DNA of 64,000 bases from JACQAP01 sp035548375. Its GTDB lineage: Bacteria > Pseudomonadota > Gammaproteobacteria > Burkholderiales > JACQAP01. The DNA lies in NCBI GenBank assembly GCA_035548375.1, contig DASZTG010000044.1:124001-188000 (forward strand), written 5' to 3'. Below, in pieces: positions 19,351-28,868 of the stretch (positions are counted from its first letter, which is position 1; each line of letters opens with the position of its first letter). Below the pieces are notes generated by a model. It was not told where the DNA came from. It made no database searches and saw nothing but the letters and a program-made list of their open reading frames with translations. A program made the position numbers and the translations under genes.

Positions 19351-20120
19351 GCCCGCACCCGCAGGCGCTGAAGGTCGTCATCGCGGACGACGAATCGCCG
19401 GCGCGCAACCGCATTCGCGACCTGCTGGACGATTGCGCAAGCAGCTTCCCGATCGAGCTGGTCGGCGAGGCCGGAAGCGGCCGCGAGTTGCTGGCGCTGC
19501 TGCAGAAGGCGCCGGCGGACGTCGTGCTGCTCGACATTCGCATGCCGGAGATGGACGGGCTGGAGGCGGCACAGCACATGCTGAAGCTGGCTGAGCCGCC
19601 GTCGGTGATCTTCACGACGGCCTACAACGACCACGCGCTGAAAGCCTTCGAGTTGCACGCGGTCGATTACCTGGTGAAGCCCATCCGGCTGCGCCGGCTG
19701 CACGACGCGCTCACGCGTGCGCGTGCCATCACGCCGCTGCGCCTGGACGTCCTGCAACGGGTCGCGCCCGAGCCGCGCAAGCACCTGTCCGTGCAGGAGC
19801 GCGGCAAGGTCACGCTGATCCCGATATCGGAGATTCGCTATCTCCGGGCGGAATTGAAGTACGTGACCGTGCGCACCGGCTCGAAGGAGCATCTGGTCGA
19901 AGAATCGCTGTCGCGCCTGGAGCAGGAATTCGCCGAGCAGTTCGTGCGCATCCATCGCAGTTGCCTCGTGCATCGCGCGCACATCGTGGGTTTCGAGAAG
20001 GACGCCGCTGAAGCGGGCGAATCGCGCTGGGTGGTGTTGCTGAACGGCCTCGACGAGAAATTGCCCGTGAGCCGGCGCCAGCAGCACATCGTCAAGGAAA
20101 TCGGCCGCAACGTCGCCTAG
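19347..20120 (+). CDS. algR: LytTR response regulator, AlgR type
   Basis: A 257-residue regulator: an N-terminal receiver domain (ADDESPARNR, phospho-Asp in VVLLDIRMPEMDG, FTTAYNDHALKAF, YLVKPI) and a C-terminal LytTR DNA-binding domain (SEIRYLRAELKYVTVRT...RIHRSCLVH). Its ATG overlaps the kinase stop by four bases. In Pseudomonas the homologous FimS/AlgR pair acts on type IV pili and alginate; whether that holds here is inference, though a pilin is in the window. Confidence 0.92.
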   Translation: MSPHPQALKVVIADDESPARNRIRDLLDDCASSFPIELVGEAGSGRELLALLQKAPADVVLLDIRMPEMDGLEAAQHMLKLAEPPSVIFTTAYNDHALKAFELHAVDYLVKPIRLRRLHDALTRARAITPLRLDVLQRVAPEPRKHLSVQERGKVTLIPISEIRYLRAELKYVTVRTGSKEHLVEESLSRLEQEFAEQFVRIHRSCLVHRAHIVGFEKDAAEAGESRWVVLLNGLDEKLPVSRRQQHIVKEIGRNVA

Positions 20121-20238
20121 CGCGAGGTCGGTGTTTGCGGATTCCGGAAGCGATGGGGCTCTGCGGCCGCATGAAGCGCGCGCGGAATTGGCCTATCATT
20201 CGGGCTCACGCCGGAACCACCAATACAGAGGGAATGAC

Positions 20239-20709
20239 ATGGCCGCTGACCTGGGAATCAAGGAGAAGGATCGACTCAAAGTCGTGGAAGGCCTTTCGAA
20301 GCTGCTGGCCGATACCTACACGCTGTACCTGAAGACCCACAACTTCCACTGGAACGTGACCGGGCCGATGTTCCAGACGCTGCACCTGATGTTCGAGACC
20401 CAGTACACCAGCCTGTGGACGACCGTCGACCTGATCGCCGAACGCATCCGCTCGCTCGATGCCGTCGCACCCGGCACCTATGCGCAGTTCTCCAAGCTGG
20501 CGACCATTCGCGAAACGGCGGGCGTGCCGAAGGCGCACGACATGATCAAGATCCTGCTCGACGGCCACGAAACCGCGACGCGCACGGCGCGCAAGGCGTT
20601 TCCGGCGGCCGAAAAGGCGGGCGACCAGCCGACCATGGACCTTCTCACGCAGCGCATGGAGGACCACGAGAAAACGGCGTGGATGCTGCGCAGCCTGCTG
20701 GAGAAGTAA
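20239..20709 (+). CDS. dps: Dps-family DNA-binding ferritin-like protein
   Basis: A 156-residue mini-ferritin that should form a 12-mer oxidising Fe2+ with peroxide and protecting DNA. The inter-subunit ferroxidase residues are seen in THNFHWNVTG and FETQYTSLWTTVDLIAERIR. The start is fixed by AGAGGGA upstream of ATG. It is inserted between algR and hemC and ends with its own hairpin terminator. Confidence 0.95.
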   Translation: MAADLGIKEKDRLKVVEGLSKLLADTYTLYLKTHNFHWNVTGPMFQTLHLMFETQYTSLWTTVDLIAERIRSLDAVAPGTYAQFSKLATIRETAGVPKAHDMIKILLDGHETATRTARKAFPAAEKAGDQPTMDLLTQRMEDHEKTAWMLRSLLEK

Positions 20710-20716
20710 TCCGCCG

Positions 20717-20750
20717 CGGGGCGGGGCGTCGCGCCCCGTCCCGGAATTTT
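20717..20750 (+). terminator. Rho-independent terminator after dps
   Basis: A 12-base-pair GC stem (20717-20728 with 20732-20743, one G-T pair) and TCG loop are followed by GAATTTT. It separates dps from hemC. Confidence 0.7.
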
Positions 20751-20812
20751 CCGATCGGGTCGCGGCGACCCGGTCGTCATCGCCTTCGTTCGATACCCCG
20801 GGGTTTCCGGTC

Positions 20813-21754
20813 GTGATCCATCCTTCCCGAATCGTCATTGCGACGCGCGAGAGCGAACTGGCGCTCTGGCAGGCACGCCACATCGAGGCGAGGCTGCGCG
20901 CGCTGTATCCCGGCTTGCAGACCAGGCTGCTCGGCATGACGACCGAGGGCGATCGCAAGCTCGGCACGCCGCTGGCGAAGATCGGCGGCAAGGGACTGTT
21001 CGTGAAGGAACTCGAATTGGCGCTCGAATCGGGCGAAGCGGACATCGCGGTGCATTCGATGAAGGACGTGCCGATGAACCTCGCGCCGGGCTTCAGGATC
21101 GCGGCCATCACCGAGCGCGAGGATCCCCGCGATGCTTTCGTCTCGAACGACTTCAAACATTTGGACGACCTTCCCGCGGAAAGCGTTGTCGGTACCTCGA
21201 GCCTGAGGCGTGAAAGCCAGCTGCGCGCACGTTACCCGCAGCTTCGCGTGGAGGCCTTGCGCGGGAACGTGCAGACGCGCTTGCGCAAGCTCGACGAGGG
21301 GCGCTACGCGGCGATCATCCTTGCCGCGGCCGGCCTCAAGCGCCTTGGCCTGGGCGCGCGCATCACCGCGATCATGGAACCTTCCAACAGCCTTCCCGCG
21401 GTCGGGCAGGGCGCGCTCGGCATCGAATGTCGCGCCGAACGAGCCGACCTCGTGGCAGCGCTGGCGCCGCTCGACCACGCCGAGACGCGCTGGTGCGTGG
21501 AAGCCGAACGCGCGCTGAGCCGTGCGCTGGCCGGTAGTTGCCAGGTGCCGCTTGGCGGCTTCGCGGAAATCAGCGGCGGCAGCGCGCGCCTGCGCGGATT
21601 CGTCGCCAGCCCGGACGGCAGCCGCATGGTGTATGACGACATTACGGTGCCCGCTTCCGGCATTGCCGAGGAAGTTGGCGCGACCATCGCGCGGCAACTC
21701 ATCGCCAAGGGCGCCCGCGAGATCCTGGCCGACCTCGAAGGTCGCGGCGAATGA
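20813..21754 (+). CDS. hemC: Porphobilinogen deaminase (hydroxymethylbilane synthase)
   Basis: A 313-residue enzyme that builds hydroxymethylbilane from four porphobilinogens. The N-terminal RIVIATRESELALWQA, the active-site region VHSMKDVP and the dipyrromethane-cofactor Cys in GSCQVPLGG (about C243) are present. The start codon is GTG with no strong ribosome site. It overlaps hemD by four bases. Confidence 0.95.
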   Translation: MIHPSRIVIATRESELALWQARHIEARLRALYPGLQTRLLGMTTEGDRKLGTPLAKIGGKGLFVKELELALESGEADIAVHSMKDVPMNLAPGFRIAAITEREDPRDAFVSNDFKHLDDLPAESVVGTSSLRRESQLRARYPQLRVEALRGNVQTRLRKLDEGRYAAIILAAAGLKRLGLGARITAIMEPSNSLPAVGQGALGIECRAERADLVAALAPLDHAETRWCVEAERALSRALAGSCQVPLGGFAEISGGSARLRGFVASPDGSRMVYDDITVPASGIAEEVGATIARQLIAKGAREILADLEGRGE

Positions 21755-22548
21755 ACGCCTTGCTTTCCGGCGTCGGCATTCTGGTGACCCGGCCGGCCGG
21801 CCAGTCGGCGCGGCTGGCGCAATTGATTCGGGACGACGGTGGCGAACCCGTCCTGTTTCCCGCGCTCGCAATCGAGCCGCTGGCCGACGCGGTGCCACCG
21901 CCGGATCCGGGTGCCTTCGACCTGGTGGTGTTCGTGAGTCCAAACGCGGTCCGCCTGGGGTTGCCGCAGCTCCGGCTGCGCAACGGTCCATCTGCGCAGG
22001 CGCGCCTCGCAGCGATCGGGCCTGCGACGGCCGCGGAGTTGAAAAAATCCGGGCTGCGGAACATCATCGCACCGCCGTCGGGCAACGACAGCGAAGCATT
22101 GATCCTCGAATTGTCGAAGGCCCCGCCCGCCCGCGTCCTCATCGTCAGGGGAAGAGGAGGGCGCGAGCTGCTGGGCGACACGTTGCGCGCGAACGGCGCC
22201 TCGGTCGAATATTTCGAGTGCTACCGGCGCGTTCGGCCTGACGCAGACATGCGGGAATTGCTGGCGGGTTCGATGCGGGACCGCATCAAGGCGTGCGTGG
22301 CGACCAGCTCCAACATCGTCGACAATTTGTTCGAGATGGCCGGCGCAACGGAAACGCCGTGGTTGCGGGGGTTGCCGCTTTTCGTATCCCATCCGCGAAT
22401 CGCCGCGACTGCATTTTCACGCGGAGTGCGGGCCGTGTTCGTGTCAGGCAACGGCGACGATGCGCTGGCAGCGGGACTGAAGACATGGTTCGCGCGCCCG
22501 CGGCCATCGTTCCAGGACGCTCTCGATTCAGGACGGCAGAAAAAATGA
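21751..22548 (+). CDS. hemD: Uroporphyrinogen-III synthase
   Basis: A 265-residue cyclase that closes hydroxymethylbilane to uroporphyrinogen III. This family is poorly conserved; the first strand ILVTRPAGQSARLAQLI, FVSPNAVRLG and the segment YFECYRR are recognisable. The identification rests also on the position between hemC and hemX, with four-base overlaps on both sides. Confidence 0.9.
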   Translation: MNALLSGVGILVTRPAGQSARLAQLIRDDGGEPVLFPALAIEPLADAVPPPDPGAFDLVVFVSPNAVRLGLPQLRLRNGPSAQARLAAIGPATAAELKKSGLRNIIAPPSGNDSEALILELSKAPPARVLIVRGRGGRELLGDTLRANGASVEYFECYRRVRPDADMRELLAGSMRDRIKACVATSSNIVDNLFEMAGATETPWLRGLPLFVSHPRIAATAFSRGVRAVFVSGNGDDALAAGLKTWFARPRPSFQDALDSGRQKK

Positions 22549-23588
22549 CCGAGCAATCCGCCAGCAGCGAATCGAACGCGACGGGTCCGGCGCCAGCCCG
22601 GCGGCCGGCCTCCGCGATGCTGGCTGTCGTGCTCGCGGCTGCGGCGCTGGCGCTTTCGGCGTGGCAGTGGTTCGACTCCCGGCGCAGCGTCGATGCAATC
22701 GAGCATGAGGTCGCGAGACGCCTGGCGGAAATCGACGTGATTGGAAAGGAGAGCCGGTCGCTCGCCGCGCAAGCGCGCGATTCCATGAGCGACGTCAGCG
22801 CGCGGCTGGGACAGCTCGAGGCGCGGATATTCGAGACGCAGAACCAGCGCCTCGCGCTGGAAGCGCTGTATCGCGACCTGTCGCGCGGCCGCGACGAGTG
22901 GACGCTGGCGGAAGTGGAACAGGTGCTGCTGATCGCGAACCAGCAATTGCAGCTCGCCGGCAACGTCAAGGCCGCGTTGATCGCCCTGGAAACGGCCGAT
23001 TCGCGCCTGGCGCGCATGGACAGGCCGCAACTGCTGCCTTTGCGCCGTGTGATCGGGCAGGACATGGAGCGCCTGAAGACTGCGCCATTCGTCGACGTCG
23101 TCGGCATGGCGCTGCGCCTGGACAACGTCATGGGTCAGATCGATGGCCTGCCGCTGGCGATGGAGCAGAGACCGAGCCGCGCGGGCGGCGAGACCGAAGC
23201 GGTGCCTGCCGGATTCTGGCAACGCAACTGGCGCGAATTCCGTCAGGACATCCGCGACCTGATTCGCATCCAGAATATCGACAAGCCCGAATATCCACTG
23301 CTCTCACCGGAGCAGGCGTTCTTCCTGCGCGAGAACCTGAAAGTCCGGCTGCTCGGTGCGCGCCTGTCGCTTCTTGCGCACGACGAAGCAAGCTTCAAGG
23401 CGGACGTAAGGGCCGCGTCGGATTGGCTCGCGCGCTACTACGATGCAGGCAACAAGACCGTCTCCGGCTCGCAGGCGACGCTCAAGCAGCTCCTGCAGGC
23501 TGATTTCGGCGGAAAGGTTCCCGACATTTCCGCAAGCCTCGACGCCGCGCGCAGCCTCAAGCTCGTCCACGAACGTGCGCTGCGCTGA
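22545..23588 (+). CDS. hemX: HemX-like uroporphyrinogen-III C-methyltransferase-family membrane protein
   Basis: A 347-residue protein with a short cytoplasmic N-tail, one membrane helix (about residues 24-42) and a coiled-coil-rich periplasmic part. It matches the HemX family found between hemD and hemY in Proteobacteria. It lacks the methyltransferase motifs the old name implies, and its function in haem synthesis is unsettled. ATG overlaps the hemD stop. Confidence 0.88.
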   Translation: MTEQSASSESNATGPAPARRPASAMLAVVLAAAALALSAWQWFDSRRSVDAIEHEVARRLAEIDVIGKESRSLAAQARDSMSDVSARLGQLEARIFETQNQRLALEALYRDLSRGRDEWTLAEVEQVLLIANQQLQLAGNVKAALIALETADSRLARMDRPQLLPLRRVIGQDMERLKTAPFVDVVGMALRLDNVMGQIDGLPLAMEQRPSRAGGETEAVPAGFWQRNWREFRQDIRDLIRIQNIDKPEYPLLSPEQAFFLRENLKVRLLGARLSLLAHDEASFKADVRAASDWLARYYDAGNKTVSGSQATLKQLLQADFGGKVPDISASLDAARSLKLVHERALR

Positions 23589-23624
23589 GCAAGCCATGCT
23601 TTCCCATTCCGGCAGGCAGGCCTG

Positions 23625-24833
23625 ATGCGCGCGCTTTTCTGGATGCTCGGCCTGTTCGCCGTCGCGGTCGGCATCGTCGCCGCGCTGCGCCACGACACGG
23701 GATATGTCCTGGTGGTGCTGCCTCCGTGGCGCACGGAACTGTCCCTGAACTTCGCCCTCATCCTCGCGCTCGCTTTTTTTCTGGCGGCCTATTTCGTCGT
23801 GCGCACGATCATCGTCACGATCACCATGCCGGCACGGGTGCATGCGTTCCAGAAGCGCCGCGCCGAGAGCCGGGCGCGGGCGACCTTCAACGAGGCACTG
23901 ATCAATTTTTTCGAGGGCCGCTTCGGACGCGCCGAGAAAGCGGCCTCCGCGGCGCTGAAGGCGGGCGAGTCGCCGGGACTGTCGGCCGTTCTGGCGGCGC
24001 GCGCGGCGCACGGCATGCGTGCCTTTGCCATTCGGGACAAGTATCTCGCGCGATCGCCGGCCAGCGGGCCGGATGACGAGGCGATGAAGCTGATGGCCCA
24101 AGCCGAGATGCTGCTCGACGAACGCCGCTACTACGACGCACTCGACGTGCTCGGGAAGCTGCCGGAAAGGCATACCGCGGCGCTGCGCCTGGAATTGCGC
24201 GCGCAGCAGATGGCCATGAACTGGGAGCGCGTGCTGGCGCTGATCCCGCAACTGGAAAAGCGCAAGGTATTCGATCGCCCCGTCGTCGCCCAGTTGCGTC
24301 GACAGGCGATCATCGAAAGCCTGAAGCGCAAGGCCGTGGACGAAAAATCGCTGCGGGAATACTGGACCAGGCTGTCGGCGGAGGAAAAGCGGGACGCCCG
24401 CATCGCCGCCGCGGCGGCGCAGGCCTTTCTCGATCTCGGCGGCTGCGAAGATGCCCACCGGATTATCGAGGAAGGCCTCGAGCGCCAGTGGGATCCCGCG
24501 CTGCTGGCGATTTATTCCGAGTGCCTCGGCGCGGATGTCCGGCTGCAGCTCGAGCGCGCGGAAAAATGGCTGCACGAGCACCCGCGCGATGCCGTGCTGC
24601 TGCTGACCTTGGGACGGTTGTGCGCGCACCAGGGGCTTTGGGGCAAGGCGCGCAGCTATCTCGAGGCGAGCCTGTCGGTCGAGCTCACGCACTCGGCGCA
24701 TCTGGAACTCGGCCGCTTGCTGGAGCGCGAGGGCAAGCCGGCCGAGGCCGCAGCCGAGTACCAGAAGGCCCTGGCCGTCGCGCTCGAGCAACTGAAGCGG
24801 CATGGCGGAGGGCGGCGACGTCCGCTGGTTTGA
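23625..24833 (+). CDS. hemY: HemY-like TPR membrane protein of haem biosynthesis operon
   Basis: A 402-residue protein with two N-terminal membrane helices (about residues 4-21 and 43-65) and TPR-like helical repeats behind them, as in proteobacterial HemY. This is not the protoporphyrinogen oxidase called HemY in Bacillus. It starts 36 bases after hemX and closes the hemCDXY operon. Confidence 0.9.
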   Translation: MRALFWMLGLFAVAVGIVAALRHDTGYVLVVLPPWRTELSLNFALILALAFFLAAYFVVRTIIVTITMPARVHAFQKRRAESRARATFNEALINFFEGRFGRAEKAASAALKAGESPGLSAVLAARAAHGMRAFAIRDKYLARSPASGPDDEAMKLMAQAEMLLDERRYYDALDVLGKLPERHTAALRLELRAQQMAMNWERVLALIPQLEKRKVFDRPVVAQLRRQAIIESLKRKAVDEKSLREYWTRLSAEEKRDARIAAAAAQAFLDLGGCEDAHRIIEEGLERQWDPALLAIYSECLGADVRLQLERAEKWLHEHPRDAVLLLTLGRLCAHQGLWGKARSYLEASLSVELTHSAHLELGRLLEREGKPAEAAAEYQKALAVALEQLKRHGGGRRRPLV

Positions 24834-25011
24834 GGCGGTGCACCGTTATTGCGCGGCGACACGTCGTCCTGCGATCCGCGAAAATCGATCAAGGTTCTGA
24901 GTTCCCGCAGGAAAATGCGGCATCGGCAGCCGGGCGCAGCGTTTGCTTTGATGGAATTTCCGGCTCCCACCGGCCGCGCAGCCGGGGCACCACCAACGTG
25001 AGACCTTCGCC

Positions 25012-27777
25012 ATGAATGCTCCAGTGCAGAATCCCGACACCACCGACAAGGAATCCCCGCTGCGGGAGGACATCCGCCTGCTGGGCCGCATCCTCGGCGA
25101 TACGTTGCGGGAACAGGAAGGCGAGGCCATATTCGACCTGATCGAGCGCACGCGCCAGAACGCGATCAGGTTCAGGCGCGGGCAGGACCCGGCGGCCAAG
25201 CGCGAGCTCGAGGCCATGCTCAACAAGCTCGATCCCGTGCGCACCATCGCGGTCGTGCGCGCGTTCAGCTATTTCTCGCAACTGGCGAACATCGCGGAAG
25301 ACCAGCACCACAACCGCCGCCGCCGTGCGCACCTGATCGCCGGGTCGGCGCCCCAGGAGGGCAGCATGGCGCTGGCTCTCCAGCGTGCGCGCGAAGAAGG
25401 CATCGCGCCGGACAAGGTTGCCGACTTCTTTTCGCAGGCCCTGGTCTCGCCGGTGCTGACGGCGCATCCGACCGAGGTCCAGCGCAAGAGCATTCTCGAC
25501 TGCCAGCTGGAGATCGCGCGCCTGCTGACCGAGCGCGATCGCATCGAGCTCACGCCGGACGAGGCGAAGCAGAACGAGGAGGCGCTGCGCCGCGTGGTCC
25601 TGACGCTCTGGCAGACGCGCATCCTGCGCGAACTGCGGCTGACGGTGAAGGACGAGATCGAGAACGGGCTGTCCTATTACCGCTACACTTTCCTGCGCCA
25701 GGTCCCTCGCCTCTACGGCGAGATCGAGGACCTGCTGGCGGAGCGCGGCTTCGGCAAGGCGAAGTCGGGCAACTTCCTGCGGCTGGGGAGCTGGATCGGC
25801 GGCGATCGCGACGGCAATCCATTCGTGACGCACGACGTGATGCGCCATGCGCTGACGCGGCATTGCGCGACCGTGATGGATTTCTATTTCGACGAGCTGC
25901 ACCAGCTCGGCGGAGAGCTGTCGCAGTCGATTCGCATCGTCGAGACCACGCCCGCGCTGGACGAACTGGCGGCGCGTTCCCCAGACGCGTCAGATCATCG
26001 CCGCGACGAGCCTTACCGTCGCGCGCTGACGGGTATCTACGCGCGTTTGTCCGCGACCTCCCAGGCGCTCGGCAACCGGGTGCCCGACCGGCATGCCGTG
26101 GCCGATGCGCAACCGTATGCCGACAACGCGGAATTCGCCCGAGATCTTGGCGTCCTCGCGGATTCCCTGTCCGCGAACGGTTCCAAGCGCGTGGCGCGCG
26201 GGCGCCTGCGCAATCTCATGCGCGCGGCGGAGATCTTCGGATTCCACCTTGCCCCGCTCGACATGCGCCAGCACAGCGGCGTGCACGAGCAGGTGGTGGA
26301 GGAGTTGTTCGCGCTGGGCGCGCGCAAGCCGGGCTATTCGAAGCTCGACGAGACTTCGCGTCGCGAATGGCTGCTACAGGAACTCAAGATGCCGCGCCTG
26401 TTGAAGTCGCCATTCCTGAAGTACGGCGAGGATGTCGCCAAGGAACTGGCGATTCTCGAGACCGCCGGCCAGATGCACCGCAAGCTCGGTGCCCAGGCGT
26501 TGCCGAACTACATCATTTCCAAGGGCGACAGCGTCAGCGACCTGTTCGAAGTCGCCCTGCTGCTGAAGGAAGCCGGCCTGCTCCACCCCGGCGAAAATCC
26601 CCGCCTCGAAGTCAACATCATCCCGCTGTTCGAGACCATCGAGGATTTGCGCGGCTGCGGCCCGATCATGGATGCGCTTTTCTCCGAGCCCTATTACCGG
26701 CAATTGCTGGCGAGCCGCAACGGCGTGCAGGAAGTCATGCTGGGCTACTCCGACAGCAACAAGGACGGCGGCTTCCTGACGGCGAACTGGGAACTCTTCA
26801 AGGCCGAGGTCGAGCTCGTCAAGGTTTTCGAGAAGCACGGCGTGAAATTGCGCCTGTTCCATGGCCGCGGCGGTTCCGTCGGACGCGGCGGCGGCCCGAG
26901 CTACCAGGCCATCCTCGCGCAGCCGCCCGGCAGCGTCGCCGGACAGATCCGGATCACCGAGCAGGGCGAGGTCATTGCCAGCAAGTATTCCGATCCCGAC
27001 ATCGGCAGGCGCAACCTCGAGACGCTGGTTGCGGCCACGTTCGAGGCTACGATGCTCAAGCCGGAAGGCGCGGGTGAGCCCGCTTACCTGGAGATCCTCG
27101 ACGAGATGAGCGTCGTGGCGTTCGCGGCGTACCGCAAGCTGGTGTACGAGACACCGGGCTTCGTGCAGTTCTTCCGCAGCGCCACGCCGATTACCGAGAT
27201 CGCGGACCTGAACGTGGGCAGCCGGCCGGCTTCGCGCAAGAAGTCGGATCGCATCGAAGACCTGCGGGCGATTCCGTGGGTGTTCTCCTGGTCGCTTGCC
27301 CGCATCATGCTTCCCGGGTGGTACGGCTTCGGATCGGCCGTCGAGGCGATGCTGGAAACGCGCGGCGATGCGGGAATGGATGCGCTGAAAAAAATGTACC
27401 GGGACTGGCCGTTCTTCCGCACGCTGCTGTCGAACATGGACATGCTGCTGGCCAAGAGCGACATCAACATCGCCTCGCGCTACGCGGAACTCGTGACCGA
27501 CGTCGAGTTGCGCAACGCGATATTCGGGCAGATCCGCGAGGAGTGGCATCTAACGGTGCGCCACCTGCTGGCGATCACCGGCCAGAGCGAGTTGCTCGAA
27601 GCGAATCCCGCGCTCTCGCGCAGCCTTCGCAACCGGTCGCCCTACATCGACCCGCTGAACCACTTGCAGGTGGAATTGCTCGCACGCTACCGTGCCGGAG
27701 AAACCGATGAAAAAACCCGCAGGGCGATCCTGCTCACGCTGAACGGCATCGCGGCCGGCCTGCGCAACAGCGGATAG
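25012..27777 (+). CDS. ppc: Phosphoenolpyruvate carboxylase
   Basis: A 921-residue enzyme fixing bicarbonate onto PEP to make oxaloacetate for the TCA cycle. The catalytic His motif VLTAHPTEVQR, the Gly-rich loop LFHGRGGSVGRGGGP and GYSDSNKDGG are present. The C-terminus has the usual RNRSPYIDPLNHLQVELL followed by a short tail ending NSG. The 178-base gap before it shows no clear promoter or terminator. Confidence 0.97.
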   Translation: MNAPVQNPDTTDKESPLREDIRLLGRILGDTLREQEGEAIFDLIERTRQNAIRFRRGQDPAAKRELEAMLNKLDPVRTIAVVRAFSYFSQLANIAEDQHHNRRRRAHLIAGSAPQEGSMALALQRAREEGIAPDKVADFFSQALVSPVLTAHPTEVQRKSILDCQLEIARLLTERDRIELTPDEAKQNEEALRRVVLTLWQTRILRELRLTVKDEIENGLSYYRYTFLRQVPRLYGEIEDLLAERGFGKAKSGNFLRLGSWIGGDRDGNPFVTHDVMRHALTRHCATVMDFYFDELHQLGGELSQSIRIVETTPALDELAARSPDASDHRRDEPYRRALTGIYARLSATSQALGNRVPDRHAVADAQPYADNAEFARDLGVLADSLSANGSKRVARGRLRNLMRAAEIFGFHLAPLDMRQHSGVHEQVVEELFALGARKPGYSKLDETSRREWLLQELKMPRLLKSPFLKYGEDVAKELAILETAGQMHRKLGAQALPNYIISKGDSVSDLFEVALLLKEAGLLHPGENPRLEVNIIPLFETIEDLRGCGPIMDALFSEPYYRQLLASRNGVQEVMLGYSDSNKDGGFLTANWELFKAEVELVKVFEKHGVKLRLFHGRGGSVGRGGGPSYQAILAQPPGSVAGQIRITEQGEVIASKYSDPDIGRRNLETLVAATFEATMLKPEGAGEPAYLEILDEMSVVAFAAYRKLVYETPGFVQFFRSATPITEIADLNVGSRPASRKKSDRIEDLRAIPWVFSWSLARIMLPGWYGFGSAVEAMLETRGDAGMDALKKMYRDWPFFRTLLSNMDMLLAKSDINIASRYAELVTDVELRNAIFGQIREEWHLTVRHLLAITGQSELLEANPALSRSLRNRSPYIDPLNHLQVELLARYRAGETDEKTRRAILLTLNGIAAGLRNSG

Positions 27778-27787
27778 AGCGGTCGCT

Positions 27788-28819
27788 TCAGGCGGCCGGT
27801 TTCGGGTCGACCGACGGGGTGAACGCGTCGGAGAAGAACTCGTCTTCCGGCAGCTTGCACAGCGTGGTGAAATCCTTGTGCGCCGATTCGACGACGATGG
27901 GCGCGCCGCAGGCATAGACCTGATACCCGGAGAGATCGGGAAAATCTGCCATGACGGCCTTGTGGACGAAGCCGGTGCGGCCGTTCCAGGCATCCTCGGG
28001 CAATGCGTCGGAGATAACCGGCACGAAACTGAAGTTGTCGTGCTCCTGCAGCCATTTCGCGGCCACGTCCCCCATGTAGATGTCGGCGGGCCTGCGACCT
28101 CCCCAGTAGAGCACCATCTGCCGCGTCGTGTTCTTGTTGAAGGCATGCTCGATGATGCTCTTGATCGGCGCGAATCCGGTGCCGCTCGCGAGCAGGATCA
28201 TGGGCTTGTCGGAATCCTCGCGCAGGAAGAAGGTGCCCAGCGGCCCTTCGAAGCGCAGGATGTCCTTCTCCTTCATCTTGTTGAATACGAATTCGGTGAA
28301 GGCGCCGTTCGCCATGTTGCGCACGTGCAGCTCGATGAATTCGTCGTCATGCGGCGGATTGCCCATCGAATACGACCGCCGCTTGCCGTCCTTCATGAGG
28401 ATGTCGATGTATTGGCCGGCAAGGAACTGCAGGCGCTCGTTGGCCGGGAGCTTGAGTTTCAGCACGATCACGTCGGGCGCGACACGGCGCATTTCCTGCA
28501 CCCTGCAGGGCAGCTTCCGGATGTCGAGCTGGCCGATGCCGCGGATCTCGCGCGCCTCGATCACCAGGTCGGTCAGCGGGCGCGCCTGGCAATACAGCGC
28601 GAGGCCGGCCTTCCTTTCGAAATCCGGGAGCACGTAGGGCTGGGGATTGCCGTAGTCCACGCTGCCTTCGAGGATCCTGCCCTTGCAGGCGCCGCAGGCG
28701 CCGTTGCGGCAGCCGTAGGGAAGCAGGAAACCTTCGCGCAACGCCGCGGCGAGGATGGTCTCACCTTCGTTGCAGGTGAAGACGTGATCGCTGGGCTTGA
28801 GCGTGACCTTGCAGGGCAT
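27788..28819 (-). CDS. Ferredoxin-linked flavin reductase (CDP-6-deoxy-glucoseen reductase-like)
   Basis: A 343-residue electron-transfer protein. An N-terminal plant-type 2Fe-2S domain (PYGCRNGACGACKGRI plus a later YCQAR Cys) is followed by an FAD-binding barrel (RRSYSMGNPP) and an NAD-binding domain (LLASGTGFAPIKSI). It is usually named CDP-6-deoxy-delta-3,4-glucoseen reductase, but no deoxysugar genes are near, so a general ferredoxin:NAD(P) reductase role is more likely. Convergent with ppc. Confidence 0.85.
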   Translation of the reverse strand: MPCKVTLKPSDHVFTCNEGETILAAALREGFLLPYGCRNGACGACKGRILEGSVDYGNPQPYVLPDFERKAGLALYCQARPLTDLVIEAREIRGIGQLDIRKLPCRVQEMRRVAPDVIVLKLKLPANERLQFLAGQYIDILMKDGKRRSYSMGNPPHDDEFIELHVRNMANGAFTEFVFNKMKEKDILRFEGPLGTFFLREDSDKPMILLASGTGFAPIKSIIEHAFNKNTTRQMVLYWGGRRPADIYMGDVAAKWLQEHDNFSFVPVISDALPEDAWNGRTGFVHKAVMADFPDLSGYQVYACGAPIVVESAHKDFTTLCKLPEDEFFSDAFTPSVDPKPAA

Positions 28820-28856
28820 GACGTCGATAGTATCCGGAGCGCAACGGCGCCCGGGT

Positions 28857-28862
28857 TAAAAT
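28857..28862 (+). promoter_or_regulatory. -10-like TAAAAT giving a possible leaderless transcript
   Basis: TAAAAT ends 6 bases before the ATG at 28869, so a start 7 bases after it would fall on the A of ATG. No ribosome site precedes that ATG. The -35 region (CCGGAG) is poor. Confidence 0.35.
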
Positions 28863-28868
28863 GTTCGC

